From contig JACQXM010000062.1 of NCBI GenBank assembly GCA_016208685.1, forward strand, positions 124,001 to 188,000: a stretch of 64,000 nucleotides of DNA, given 5' to 3'. Numbering within the stretch: the first letter of the stretch is position 1; every line of letters starts with the position of its first letter. Made by a program: the position numbers and the translations under genes. Below the pieces are notes generated by a model, which was given only the letters and a program-made list of their open reading frames with translations, was not told where the DNA came from and ran no database searches. This DNA is from Planctomycetota bacterium (GTDB lineage Bacteria; Planctomycetota; Phycisphaerae; UBA1845). Shown here in pieces: positions 45,445 to 54,495 of this stretch.

Positions 45445-46173
45445 ATGATGCGTCTTTCCCGTGCACTGGGAGCCTGTGTGCTCTGCCTCGCCTGCGGCCG
45501 GTGGGCGGCGGCGGAGACCATTGAAGAAGTGGAAAAGAAGCTCGTCGAAGCCCAGGGCAAGCTCAAGTCCTACACCGCCAAGACCAAAACCACGCAGGAC
45601 CTGGATATGAGCGAAGAGTCGAAGATCAAGTCCACCGACGAAGGCACCATCGAGTGGATGCGCGTGGGCGATAAGACCCTGTTCCGCCAGGACAGCAAGA
45701 GCATGACCTCGGGGAAGCTTGGCGGCAAGGAGATGAAGGAGGAACTCACCCAGACGATCATCAACGACGGTCAGTTCTTCTACACCCTGTCGGATCAGGG
45801 AGGGCAGAAGACGGCCTACAAGACCAAGGCCGATGACAGCATGACCAACGACGCCAAGCAGATGTTCGCCATGATGCGCGAGGACCACAACCTCAAGCTG
45901 GTGGGCGATGAGAAAGTCGACGGCGCGGACTGCTACGTGGTGGAACTGGTGCCCAAACAGACGGAGGGCAACCCCGTGGTTAAGAACATCATGTCTTTCC
46001 GCAAGGACTGCGGCATTGCCGTCAAGACCGTCGGCAAGGACAAGAACGACAAGGTCATCTTCACCAACACCACCACGGACATCAAGCTCAACGCCGAGAT
46101 CGCCCGCGATCGCTTCGAATTCAAGGCTCCTGAGGGCGTCGAGCTTATGGACATGTCCAAGGAACAACCGTAA
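45445..46173 (+). CDS. LolA-like outer-membrane lipoprotein-sorting protein
   Basis: 242 aa, ATG at 45445 (AGGAG eight bases upstream; a second ATG follows directly). Signal sequence MMRLSRALGACVLCLACGRW, cleaved probably after WAAA; its CLAC is not a good lipobox. The mature part starts IEEVEKKLVEAQGKLKSYTA and continues with amphipathic strands ending AEIARDRFEFKAPEGVELMD, which fit the LolA/LolB incomplete beta-barrel that carries lipids (FxFxxPxGVE is a usual LolA end). It probably binds a lipid or lipoprotein in the periplasm. It is very Lys/Asp-rich compared with neighbours. It stands alone between terminators. Confidence 0.72.
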   Translation: MMRLSRALGACVLCLACGRWAAAETIEEVEKKLVEAQGKLKSYTAKTKTTQDLDMSEESKIKSTDEGTIEWMRVGDKTLFRQDSKSMTSGKLGGKEMKEELTQTIINDGQFFYTLSDQGGQKTAYKTKADDSMTNDAKQMFAMMREDHNLKLVGDEKVDGADCYVVELVPKQTEGNPVVKNIMSFRKDCGIAVKTVGKDKNDKVIFTNTTTDIKLNAEIARDRFEFKAPEGVELMDMSKEQP

Positions 46174-46296
46174 CGATCGACCATAGCCCGGCGGCCGAAC
46201 CGGTCGCCGGGCGGCGCGACGAACGGCCCGGGGCTCCGGGCGTAGCCCGCGCAGCGCCGAGGCGACAACGGGCGCCGCGGACGCGGGCCCAGCGGA

Positions 46297-47862
46297 CTAT
46301 CGAACCGCCGCCAACGTCCATGCCAGCGCCGCGGCGGCCGTGGTCAGCGCCCACCCGGCGCGAAGTCGCCGCACCGCCGGAGCGTCCTCGGATTCGCGCC
46401 ACGCCAGCGCCGCTCCGAGTAGCAGCAACAGCACGGTAATCGCGCCAAGGGCCGACGCCGCGCCGAGCTGCGCCACGGCCAGGGGCGCGACGAACCCCAC
46501 GGCGACGGCGCCGCCGACGAGCATGCGTGCCAGGACCACGGCATCAGCGCCGGATCGGCCGGCCGTCCGTTGCACCAGGGCCTGCCGACCACGGGCCTTG
46601 GCGAACCCCATCGCCGCGGCCGCCGCACAGGCGAGCATCGCCGCCGCCCCACCGTCCGGAGACCGATCGCCGCGCAAGCACAACACAGCCAGCCCCAGCG
46701 TCAACCCGGCAACCGCGGAGGCTCCGCCGAAGCTGCCGACGGACGGCGCGGCGCCCGTGCGCGTGGCGCACCCAACCAGGATCCCGGCGGTGAGCGAAAG
46801 GAGCAGGAACACCGCGTGCCGCCGCGGGTCGCCGGTCGAGGCGACGGCTGACATCCAGATGGCCATGGCGCAGGCCGCCGCGGTGCCGACGGCGACGATC
46901 GCCGTACGCAGCAGCGTCGGCGACTGGTCGCTCCATTGGGGCAGGGCGCTGCGCTGCTCGGCTGCGTCGCCGGCAGCCTCATAACCGCGCGACGGTGGAG
47001 CCGATAGCCCCGCCACCAGCGAGGCCGCCAGGGCTGCCAGTGCCGCCGCCCCCCACGCCAACGCTCCACTCCGCGCCGGACTCGCCAGGGCCGCGGCCGC
47101 CGTCACCCCCAGCGCCGCGCCCAGTAGCAGCCACGCCGTGGTCCTCGCGTCGCCGTGTTCGTCCCGGCCACCGAGCCGTTGACTGAACGAGAGTGCCAGG
47201 CCCAGGCACGCCAGGGGCAGGACCAGCACGCTGAAGACCATCAGCGCGTGCAGCGGCGGCAGAGCCGGCGCCGACCACACGAAGTTAGCATCGAGCCAGG
47301 CCAGCAACGCCTCCGCAAGCCTGAGCCACAAGGGAATGAGCACCGTGGCGATCCCCGCGGCGAGCGCCACGGCCGACAGCACCACCCATTGCAGGGGTCG
47401 GTCGACGCAATCCAGCGCCCAAACCACCTGGGCGACCGGGACCTCCGCGCGGCGCCGCGCCAGCCGGTGCCAGGCAGCGGCACAGCACCAGACGACGAAG
47501 CGCTGCGGCAGGCGCACGCCGATCGCCAGCGCCAGCATGCCTGCCGCGAGCACCGTACGCGGGTGCGGGCCGTCGGCGCCGAACTGCCGGGCGAACCGGG
47601 GTATGGCCGCCACGACCACGATGGCCGCCGCCGTACCGATAAGCACCGAAACGACCCTGGCGGCGGCACGCCGCGCGGAGGCGGCCGTGGGCGCCGGAAC
47701 GCGAGTGGCCTCGGCGCCCGGGGACCGAGGGGCGATGGGGCCCGGCCGCTGCCCTGCGCCCGCGCCGCGTCGGCGGGCCGGCACAAGTCGCCGGTGCGAT
47801 CGCGGGCCGGCGACGCCCAGCGCCAAGTGCCGCACTCCGCCGCGTCGGGTTCGTTTGGCCAT
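46297..47862 (-). CDS. Polytopic membrane protein of unknown function
   Basis: 521 aa, ATG at 47862, 18 bp after the birA stop. The first 65 residues are Arg/Pro-rich and probably cytoplasmic. About twelve hydrophobic helices follow (VVSVLIGTAAAIVVVAAIPR; VLAAGMLALAIGVRLPQRFV; WVVLSAVALAAGIATVLIPL; ALMVFSVLVLPLACLGLALS; AVFLLLSLTAGILVGCATRT; ALGAITVLLLLLGAALAWRE), very Ala/Leu-rich. It resembles a transporter or the membrane half of a spermine-synthase-like MFS protein, but no diagnostic loop is seen. It is the last gene of a three-gene minus-strand operon with GT39 and birA. Confidence 0.65.
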   Translation of the reverse strand: MAKRTRRGGVRHLALGVAGPRSHRRLVPARRRGAGAGQRPGPIAPRSPGAEATRVPAPTAASARRAAARVVSVLIGTAAAIVVVAAIPRFARQFGADGPHPRTVLAAGMLALAIGVRLPQRFVVWCCAAAWHRLARRRAEVPVAQVVWALDCVDRPLQWVVLSAVALAAGIATVLIPLWLRLAEALLAWLDANFVWSAPALPPLHALMVFSVLVLPLACLGLALSFSQRLGGRDEHGDARTTAWLLLGAALGVTAAAALASPARSGALAWGAAALAALAASLVAGLSAPPSRGYEAAGDAAEQRSALPQWSDQSPTLLRTAIVAVGTAAACAMAIWMSAVASTGDPRRHAVFLLLSLTAGILVGCATRTGAAPSVGSFGGASAVAGLTLGLAVLCLRGDRSPDGGAAAMLACAAAAAMGFAKARGRQALVQRTAGRSGADAVVLARMLVGGAVAVGFVAPLAVAQLGAASALGAITVLLLLLGAALAWRESEDAPAVRRLRAGWALTTAAAALAWTLAAVR

Positions 47863-47880
47863 GTCAGGCGCCCACGGGGT

Positions 47881-48756
47881 TCAGGAGGTCGTCGTATCCG
47901 CGGCGTTGAAGGCGCGGATCCCGCCCTCGTCGAGCTGTACGATGAGTGCGGCGGCCGGGTCCAGATCCAGCACCGTGCCGCTGTACCAACGGTCGCCCTG
48001 CCGCAACCGTACGCGGTGCCCCAGCGCGTCGGCGCGCTCCAGCCAGGCACTTCGCAAGCTCGCGTAGGCCCAATCCGCCGCCGGGTGCAGCCATTGATTC
48101 AGCTCCCGGAGCAGCGCCGCGGCGAGCGCCGTGCGATCGATGGCGCGGCGGCTCTCGATCTCCAGTGACGTGGCCCGTCCGGCGAGCGGCGGCGGCAGGT
48201 GCGCCGGTTGTTGCAGACAGTTGATGCCAATGCCCAAGGCGTACGCCGTGCGGTCGTCCGCGAGGCGGCGCGATTCCACCAGCACGCCGCCTACCTTGCG
48301 CCCGCGCACCAGGAGATCGTTGGGCCATTTGATGGTGGGCACGAGCTCGGTGCAGGCGGCCACCGCCCGGCAGCCGCAGACCGCGGCGATCATCCCTATT
48401 TCCCCGCCTCGACGCCCGCCCTCGCGTTCGATCAGGGCCACGCTGCACAGCAGACTCGCCCCCCGCGGCGACTCCCAGATCCGCCCCAGCCGCCCGCGAC
48501 CGGCTGTCTGTTGTTCCGCGAACACCGCCAGGCCGTCTGCATCCCCGCCATCGACTGCGTGCCAGACGAGGTCGTTGGTGCTGGACGTCGAGAGCACATG
48601 CTCGATGCGGCGTCCGATGCGCGCGCCGCCGACGTGGCGGCGAATCGCGCCGACGTCCAGTACGCCACCGTCCGGCCCCGTGGCAGGCAGGAAGGCGACG
48701 TCTCCGGCCGCCGTGCGACGATGGGGTCCGGCGCTAGCTCTACACCACGCGTCCAT
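47881..48756 (-). CDS. birA: Biotin--[acetyl-CoA-carboxylase] ligase
   Basis: 291 aa, ATG at 48756 directly abutting the TAG stop of the upstream GT39 gene, which suggests translational coupling. Catalytic motifs: STSSTNDLVW, AEQQTAGRGRLGRIWESPRG (the biotinyl-AMP loop GRGRLGR), TIKWPNDLLVRGRKVGGVLV and ALGIGINC. The C-terminal SH3-like domain runs from about 240 (LRQGDRWYSGTVLDLDPAAA). It makes biotinyl-AMP and attaches biotin to carrier proteins. There is no N-terminal helix-turn-helix, so it should be a class I ligase without repressor function. Confidence 0.92.
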   Translation of the reverse strand: MDAWCRASAGPHRRTAAGDVAFLPATGPDGGVLDVGAIRRHVGGARIGRRIEHVLSTSSTNDLVWHAVDGGDADGLAVFAEQQTAGRGRLGRIWESPRGASLLCSVALIEREGGRRGGEIGMIAAVCGCRAVAACTELVPTIKWPNDLLVRGRKVGGVLVESRRLADDRTAYALGIGINCLQQPAHLPPPLAGRATSLEIESRRAIDRTALAAALLRELNQWLHPAADWAYASLRSAWLERADALGHRVRLRQGDRWYSGTVLDLDPAAALIVQLDEGGIRAFNAADTTTS

Positions 48757-50724
48757 CTATGGCCGCTCACCCAGGCTCCAACCGCCGACCGCAGCGCGGT
48801 CCCAATTCCACTCGATCGTCTCAACGGGGCGCTCGCGGTCGCACAATACCATCAGGATGGGATCGTGCGGCGGGCGATCGCGGAAATCGTAGCCCACCGC
48901 GTCGTACCGCGTAAGCAGGAAGCTCGACCATTCCGCGAAGGCCTCCTCGCCCAGCACCACCAGGATGAGGCGGGGGCGGCGCCGGGCGATTTCCTCCAGC
49001 ATGACGGCCCGTCGCTCGGCGTGTCCGCGGTAGCCGGAGCGCAGCCCGGTGACCATGGTGTATCGTGAGGCACAGCGGCGCCGCGCGTAGTAGTAGATTT
49101 CCGCCTCGTTGCCGTAGACGAAGATCTCGTCGCCGGGCTGCGTCACCCGCGCCACGTTTTCGCCCTGGGCCCGGCCCCAGAAATCGCGGCCGTTGTAACG
49201 CCGGATCGTCACGCCGAACGGCGGCTGGCCGAGGTAGTGCCGGTACTCGGTTACTACTGAGGCACCGAGCACCAGTGCCATCATCAACAGCGCCACCGTT
49301 AACCCGCGGCGATGCCACCGCGTCGTTGGCGGCGCCGGGTCCCCGCCGTAAGGCCGCGGGTGGCGCGCCACCGACGCTTCCCCGCATTCCCCCAGGCGCC
49401 CGACCGCCACGCCCACAGCGACCACCAGCGGTGGCAACATCAGGTAGTAGTAATGAGGCCAGAACTGCGCCGGCAGGCAGGTTGCAAGGTAGGCGGCAAC
49501 GACCAGTCCGGCGACCGCCCCCGCGATGCGATCCCGGCGACGCAACGCGCACCATAGCAGATAGACGGTCGCCGCCCCGCCGCCGACCCAGAGCGGAAGC
49601 GCACTATCGAAGACAAACGGCTGCTTCTGCCTTCCCGGACGGAAGAAGTCAACGAAACGCCAGGAGAAGGAATCGGCCCCGGCGCTGTAGCTGAGATTGA
49701 ACCCGAAGACCGCATCGAGGAAAGCGCCTCCGCGCTGCGTTGCCGCGAAGTAGGCGAAAGCCGCAAGCCAGAGCAGCAACGGACCCGCGCCGAACGCAAG
49801 CAGCCGGTACGGCACCGGCGGCGAGCGCCGACCGCCGCCGGTCGGCCGGCCCGTGAGCGCTACCCATGCCGCCAGCACCACCCAGTGCACAGCAAGGATC
49901 GTCTTCAGGCTGGAACCAACGGCGAGCGCTAGCCCTCCCAGACAAAGTGAGCCCAACGCATCCGTCGGCGCGCGCTGCGCCGAGTCCCGCGCCCGCCACG
50001 TCCGCAGCACGAGCCACCACGCGGCCAGCGCGGCCGTCGTCATGTAGATTTCGCGGTTGCAACTGTCGCCTGCCGTGCCCGGATCGGCGTTGACCACAGC
50101 AAAGAGCAGCGCCGCGGCCAGGGCGGGCAGTCGGCCGGCGGCGGAGCGCACGATGGCGAAGATCAGCAGCAGGTTTGCTGCGGAGAAGCCGGTGGCCATC
50201 CAGCGGATGACCTCGGGCGAATCCCCGAGGAAGTAGATGATCGCGGCAAACAGCGCAAACACGCCGAAGGGTTGGTGATCCCATACGTCGAGGTACAGGC
50301 GTTCGCCGGCGAGCAGCCGGGCCCCGATGAGCGCGTAGTTGCATTCGTCCGTCTCCAGCGGCACGGCGAACGCATGCAGGCGGAACGCCACCAACAGGAG
50401 CAGCGCGGCCGCCAATCCCAGGTACTCGAGCCATGCGGGTGCCAGCAGCAAGGCGCCGCGACGTCGTCCGTCCGCGCCTGAGCCGACCGGGTGCCCATGT
50501 CTCGTCGCTGTGAAGGCAGCACCTCGTTGATCGCTGATTGCCGGTGGACGATCCGGAGCCGCTCCGCTTCGAGTCGGCCGCTTGCTTACGGTCGGGGCGC
50601 TGTTCCCGCGTCCTCCAGTCGCCCACGCTGGGTTGGAGCCGCTGACGCTGGCGCCTCCCTCGGATGGAAGAGGCGCGCGCCGCGAGTGGGGACTGCTGTC
50701 TCGATCCGTATGCGGCGCCCGCAT
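48757..50724 (-). CDS. GT39 (ArnT/PMT-like) membrane glycosyltransferase
   Basis: 655 aa from the ATG at 50724; the first 90 residues are Arg/Ser/Pro-rich and a TTG at 50451 could be the true start. After the first membrane helix (YLGLAAALLLLVAFRLHAFA) comes PLETDECNYALIGARLLAGE, which carries the conserved acidic pair of GT39 lipid-sugar transferases, then LDVWDHQPFGVFALFAAIIY. About ten further helices follow, and a C-terminal soluble domain (from VTEYRHYLGQ) includes NGRDFWGRAQGENVARVTQP. It probably transfers a sugar from a polyprenyl-phosphate donor outside the membrane. First gene of a minus-strand operon with birA. Confidence 0.85.
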   Translation of the reverse strand: MRAPHTDRDSSPHSRRAPLPSEGGASVSGSNPAWATGGRGNSAPTVSKRPTRSGAAPDRPPAISDQRGAAFTATRHGHPVGSGADGRRRGALLLAPAWLEYLGLAAALLLLVAFRLHAFAVPLETDECNYALIGARLLAGERLYLDVWDHQPFGVFALFAAIIYFLGDSPEVIRWMATGFSAANLLLIFAIVRSAAGRLPALAAALLFAVVNADPGTAGDSCNREIYMTTAALAAWWLVLRTWRARDSAQRAPTDALGSLCLGGLALAVGSSLKTILAVHWVVLAAWVALTGRPTGGGRRSPPVPYRLLAFGAGPLLLWLAAFAYFAATQRGGAFLDAVFGFNLSYSAGADSFSWRFVDFFRPGRQKQPFVFDSALPLWVGGGAATVYLLWCALRRRDRIAGAVAGLVVAAYLATCLPAQFWPHYYYLMLPPLVVAVGVAVGRLGECGEASVARHPRPYGGDPAPPTTRWHRRGLTVALLMMALVLGASVVTEYRHYLGQPPFGVTIRRYNGRDFWGRAQGENVARVTQPGDEIFVYGNEAEIYYYARRRCASRYTMVTGLRSGYRGHAERRAVMLEEIARRRPRLILVVLGEEAFAEWSSFLLTRYDAVGYDFRDRPPHDPILMVLCDRERPVETIEWNWDRAAVGGWSLGERP

Positions 50725-50889
50725 GGTCGGCCATCGTACTGCACACCCCGCCGGTCATCGACGGGTCGGCGCGGGACCGCGCGGACCCTTTGGTCCGCAG
50801 GCCTCCCCGCCCACCTTGCCTCCCCGACCGCCGGGGGGCAGAATCCCAGTCCGACGAGGGATTCATGCCTCACGTCGAATGGGGCGACC

Positions 50890-53196
50890 ATGATCGACAC
50901 CTCCACCACAAACTCACCCGTGGCCCAGCGGCTCGAGTATCACCTGCGCTTGCGCCCGCACCTGTCGGAGCGCATCCATCGCGAACTGCTCATGGCCCTG
51001 CATCGCCGCGGCATCGCCAGCATCGACGCCATCCATGACCAGGCCCGCACCCGCATGGGGCGCGGCGACGCCCCGATCGTGGACGATCCCAACCAGGCGG
51101 AGCGCGACCGCTGGGACGAGCGCGAACGGGACTTGGTCGAGGAGATCACCCGCGAGTTTGCCTGTGCTCACCTTAGCCCCGCCGACGTGGACGACCTGGT
51201 GAACCTCACGCTGAAGCGCGAGGAAGTGCAGAGCTTGGAGAACGTTGCCAACCGGGCCAATGTGTCGTTCCGCGAACTGGCGGACCAGATTCAGCGCTAC
51301 TGCGAGCTGCCGCTCCAGGAACCCAAGCTGATGCACGCCGAAGTGGTGGGCACGCGGGTGGCGCTGACCCGGCACCTGCTCAGCGACCAGCTTGAGTTCA
51401 TCGGCATCGCCAAAAACCACCTGCACATCCGCGACTTCTACGAGATCACCAAGCGCATGATCGGCAACGACCAGGGCATGGGCCGCATCGGCGGCAAGGC
51501 GGGCGGGATGACCCTGGCCCACGGCATCCTCGCCGCCGCCGAGGAGAACAAGGCGCCCTTCCTGCCCATTGCCATCCCCGAGTCCTACTACCTGCGCAGC
51601 GACGTGGTGGAGGATTTTCTGCGGCTCAATCGGCTGGATGAATATCAGAGCCAGAAGTATAAGCCCATCGAGGACGTAACCCGCGAATACCCCCTGATCC
51701 GCGGCGTGTTCCGCAACGGCGACTTTCCCCTCAAGATCGTGCACGGCCTGCGGAACGTGCTGGACCGGCTGGGCACGCACCCGCTGATCGTGCGCTCCAG
51801 CAGCCTGCTGGAGGATCGTTTCGGCACCGCCTTCTGCGGCAAGTACGCCAGCGTGTTCCTCGCCAACCAGGGCTCGCTGGAGGAGCGCTTGCGCGCCCTG
51901 CTGGGTGCGGTCGCGGAAGTTTATGCCAGTGTCATGGCACCCGATCCCATCCTCTACCGCCGCGAGCACAACCTCATCGACTACGTGGAGGAGATGGCGG
52001 TGCTCATCCAGAAGGTGGTCGGTTTCACCTTCGGAGACTACTTTCTGCCGGCCTTTGCGGGCGTGGCCTTCTCGCGTAACGAATACCGCTGGTCCCCGCG
52101 CATCGAGCGGCAGGACGGCCTGGCGCGGCTGGTCATGGGCCTGGGAACGCGGGCCGTGGACCGCAGCGGCGCGGACTACCCGCGCATGGTGGCGCTGGGG
52201 GCGCCGACCCTGCGGCCGGAATCCACGGTGCAGGAGATTCTCCGCTGCGCCCAGCAGACCCTGGACGTCATCGACCTGAAGCGCAACCGCCTCACCTCCG
52301 TCCGCCTTCAGGAGCTGCTGCGCGACCACCTCGACTTTCCGCTACTCGACAAACTGGTTTCCGTCTACCAGGACGACGAACTGTTCGCGCCCACCGGTCT
52401 GCGCGTCGATGCCGATCCGGCGCGGCTGTGCATCACCTTCGACAAGCTGCTCCGCGCCACGCCCTTCACGCAGCGGCTGCGGCAACTACTGACGACGCTG
52501 GAGAGCGCATACGGACTGCCCGTGGACATGGAGTTCGCCTGCGACGGGGAGCGACTCTACCTGCTCCAGTGCCGCACGCAGTCGCAGGCGCGGGACGCCG
52601 CCCCGGTGACCGTGCCCGCCGACATCCCGGCCGCGGACGTCATCTTCGACGCCCATCGCTATGTCCGCACCGGGCTCATCGAGGGCATCAAGTACCTGGT
52701 CTATGTCGATCCCAACGCTTACGACGCCATCCCCACGCGCGAGCAGCGCATCGCCCTGGCCCGCGTCGTGGGGCGGATCAACCACGCCCTGGAGCGGCGC
52801 TCCTTCATCCTCGTGGGGCCGGGACGCTGGGGAAGCAACGACATACGCCTGGGCGTCCCCGTGCGCTACGCGGACATCAACCGCTGCCGCATGCTCATTG
52901 AAGTGGCGCGGCAGAAGGACGGCTTCCTGCCCGAGGTTTCCTTCGGCACGCATTTCTTCCAGGACCTGGTGGAGGCCGACATTCACTACCTGCCGCTCTA
53001 CCCGGATGAGAAAGGCAACCGCTTCAACGAGGCGTTCCTGAACACCTCGCCCAACCTGCTGCCCGACCTGGTGCCGGATGACGCGGAGTTCGCCACCTTC
53101 GTGCGGGTCATCCACGTGCCCGCGGTGGCCGCGGGGCGCACGCTGCGGATCGCGATGGATGGACAGAGCGACTACGGGGTTGCGTACTTGCACTGA
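50890..53196 (+). CDS. PEP/pyruvate-binding (PPDK N-terminal-like) domain protein
   Basis: 768 aa from the ATG at 50890; the longer frame to 50491 overlaps the divergent GT39 gene and looks non-coding. An N-terminal helical region (to about 190) precedes MGRIGGKAGGMTLAHGILAA, which corresponds to the GGKxxxL start of pyruvate phosphate dikinase/PEP synthase N-domains. Then come IVRSSSLLEDRFGTAFCGKY (the ATP-grasp RSS..ED motif) and MEFACDGERLYLLQCRTQSQ, which ends the nucleotide-binding half. A further 200 residues include FILVGPGRWGSNDIRLGVPV. There is no swivelling phosphohistidine domain (TxHxxI) and no TIM-barrel, so it is not a complete PEP synthase. Phosphotransfer role inferred; substrate unknown. 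Confidence 0.82.
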   Translation: MIDTSTTNSPVAQRLEYHLRLRPHLSERIHRELLMALHRRGIASIDAIHDQARTRMGRGDAPIVDDPNQAERDRWDERERDLVEEITREFACAHLSPADVDDLVNLTLKREEVQSLENVANRANVSFRELADQIQRYCELPLQEPKLMHAEVVGTRVALTRHLLSDQLEFIGIAKNHLHIRDFYEITKRMIGNDQGMGRIGGKAGGMTLAHGILAAAEENKAPFLPIAIPESYYLRSDVVEDFLRLNRLDEYQSQKYKPIEDVTREYPLIRGVFRNGDFPLKIVHGLRNVLDRLGTHPLIVRSSSLLEDRFGTAFCGKYASVFLANQGSLEERLRALLGAVAEVYASVMAPDPILYRREHNLIDYVEEMAVLIQKVVGFTFGDYFLPAFAGVAFSRNEYRWSPRIERQDGLARLVMGLGTRAVDRSGADYPRMVALGAPTLRPESTVQEILRCAQQTLDVIDLKRNRLTSVRLQELLRDHLDFPLLDKLVSVYQDDELFAPTGLRVDADPARLCITFDKLLRATPFTQRLRQLLTTLESAYGLPVDMEFACDGERLYLLQCRTQSQARDAAPVTVPADIPAADVIFDAHRYVRTGLIEGIKYLVYVDPNAYDAIPTREQRIALARVVGRINHALERRSFILVGPGRWGSNDIRLGVPVRYADINRCRMLIEVARQKDGFLPEVSFGTHFFQDLVEADIHYLPLYPDEKGNRFNEAFLNTSPNLLPDLVPDDAEFATFVRVIHVPAVAAGRTLRIAMDGQSDYGVAYLH

Positions 53197-53239
53197 TCGC
53201 GTTGCGCCCGGCGGCACCGGGTAACCGTCGGTACCCTTC

Positions 53240-53269
53240 CCCCCCACCGCTGAAGCGATGGGCCACCCA
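53240..53269. repeat. Palindromic repeat, type B
   Basis: CCCACCGCTGAAGCGATGGG followed by CCACCCA, 44 bp after the stop of the PPDK-like gene; one mismatch in the stem relative to the copies inside the dGTPase gene. Confidence 0.8.
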
Positions 53270-54070
53270 CGGCGCCACTGATGCACTGGGCCGCGGCCCG
53301 GAAGGTCAGCCATCTTCGTGCCCTTCGTGGCCTTCGTGGTGAACAGAATGACCACGAAGGACACGAAACGCACGAAGGGGGATTGACCTGAGGAGCGAAG
53401 CCGCACACCCGTCGCGCGGGCCGATCAAGGGTCGCCCGGTCGCATGGATCGACAATCGACGCTCCTCAATCGGTTTGCGAATCGCCTCCCCCACCGCTAA
53501 ATAGGAATGCGCACGAAGCGTGGCCGGTTCTGGAAAAGCGCCCGTTTTCTCGGGAGAAGTCCTGGCCTCGTCGGTCGTTGTGCAGGCGCACAAAAGTGCG
53601 CCCCGCTGGCAACCTGGATGCCATTCCAACTCCCGATGGATGCGAGACCTGTGGGTTTGTGCGAGCGCACAACGCGCGCATTCCTATAAAGCGGTGGGCC
53701 ACCTGGCGAATGCGGAATGATGATGCGGAATGCGGAAACAGAGCCGCGACTGTCAGGGAGCGGGCAACGTCCGCGACGATGCGATGATCGTCGGGTCACC
53801 CGTCAAAGGTGCTACCGCGCCGATCCCGGAGCTGACGGACCGCTCGTTGGCACTCGCGGTACTGATGGCGCGGCAGCCGCTCCCCGGTGGCGAAGGCCCG
53901 CTCCCTTACGGTCGCGGCTCTGGATGTGACACTGTGCGCCGGCATGGCTCGGCACAGGCTTCAGGCTGTAAGCCTGACAGACAGTAGCCGGTGGCAAGCG
54001 CAGCGCCGCCAACGGATACGGCGCCCCTCGAGCCTGTCAGACCCTGTAGGGGTCGGCCTGACGGCCGTGA

Positions 54071-54160
54071 GACAACCCTTAGAGGGTTGAGGAGACCCTC
54101 GCATCGCCGCATCCGCGGCGCATAAGACAACCCTTACAGGGTTGAGGAAACCCTCGCATC
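54071..54160. repeat. Two direct copies of a 35-bp palindromic repeat
   Basis: Copies at 54071-54105 and 54126-54160 (period 55 bp, 33/35 identical). Each begins GACAACCCTTA and contains the hairpin CAACCCT/AGGGTTG, then ACCCTCGCATC. Related short palindromes (GCTTCAGGCTGTAAGCCTGA) lie just upstream at about 53957. Confidence 0.85.
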
Positions 54161-54299
54161 ACTGCACCGTGGGCGGCGCTGCGCTTGCCCACGGCTACTA
54201 TCGAGCAGCCCTACAGGCTGCGGGCACGTTCGGGATGCGTTGCGTCGTCCGCCGCCAACGCATGCGACTGCGCCGCCGTCGCGGTGCGAAGCTCCGGGT

Positions 54300-54395
54300 G
54301 GGGAAACTGCGGTTGATGTCCACGCCGCGGGCGTTGCGGCGCTTGCAGCGCCGCAGGCCGTCCGGGTTAACCACGGGCACGACCACCCACCGGCC
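54300..54395 (-). pseudogene. Zinc carboxypeptidase (peptidase M14/MpaA-like) fragment
   Basis: The minus frame reads WVVVPVVNPDGLRRCKRRNA followed by RGVDINRSFPT. This is the M14 core motif (NPDG...R.N..GVDLNRNFP) that holds substrate-binding Asn-Arg. Both flanks lose similarity within a few codons, and the zinc-ligand HxxE and later His are absent. It is a broken gene piece within repeat-rich DNA. Confidence 0.7.
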
Positions 54396-54495
54396 GGGAC
54401 GGCGGCGCGCGGCCCCTGTTCCCCGGTGTTGAAAAGAGCCTGGCGCGGCTGGACGGTTGCGGCGTGCCCCCCTGTCACGTTATCCTTCCTGATCC

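Larger units (their letters stand above)
53197..54495. other. Repeat-rich intergenic region
   Basis: 1.3 kb without an intact gene. Contents: a type B hairpin (53240-53269), partial type B copies near 53487 and 53690, a pair of AC-GAAGG runs around 53310-53375, the block CGCGACTGTCAGGGAGCGGG at about 53743 matching 33720, a reversed form near 53890 (CTCCCTTACGGTCGCGGCTC), two 35-bp repeats (54071-54105, 54126-54160) and a carboxypeptidase fragment. Small open frames here encode only repeat sequence. Confidence 0.75.

Noticed and set aside
46186..46216. GCCCGGCG...CGCCGGGC hairpin as a terminator of the LolA-like gene
   Set aside because: It has a good stem but no T-run; the call would be guesswork.
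50491..50889. In-frame 5' extension of the PPDK-like gene
   Set aside because: It overlaps the divergent GT39 start region and has Arg/Ser/Pro-rich, non-family sequence.
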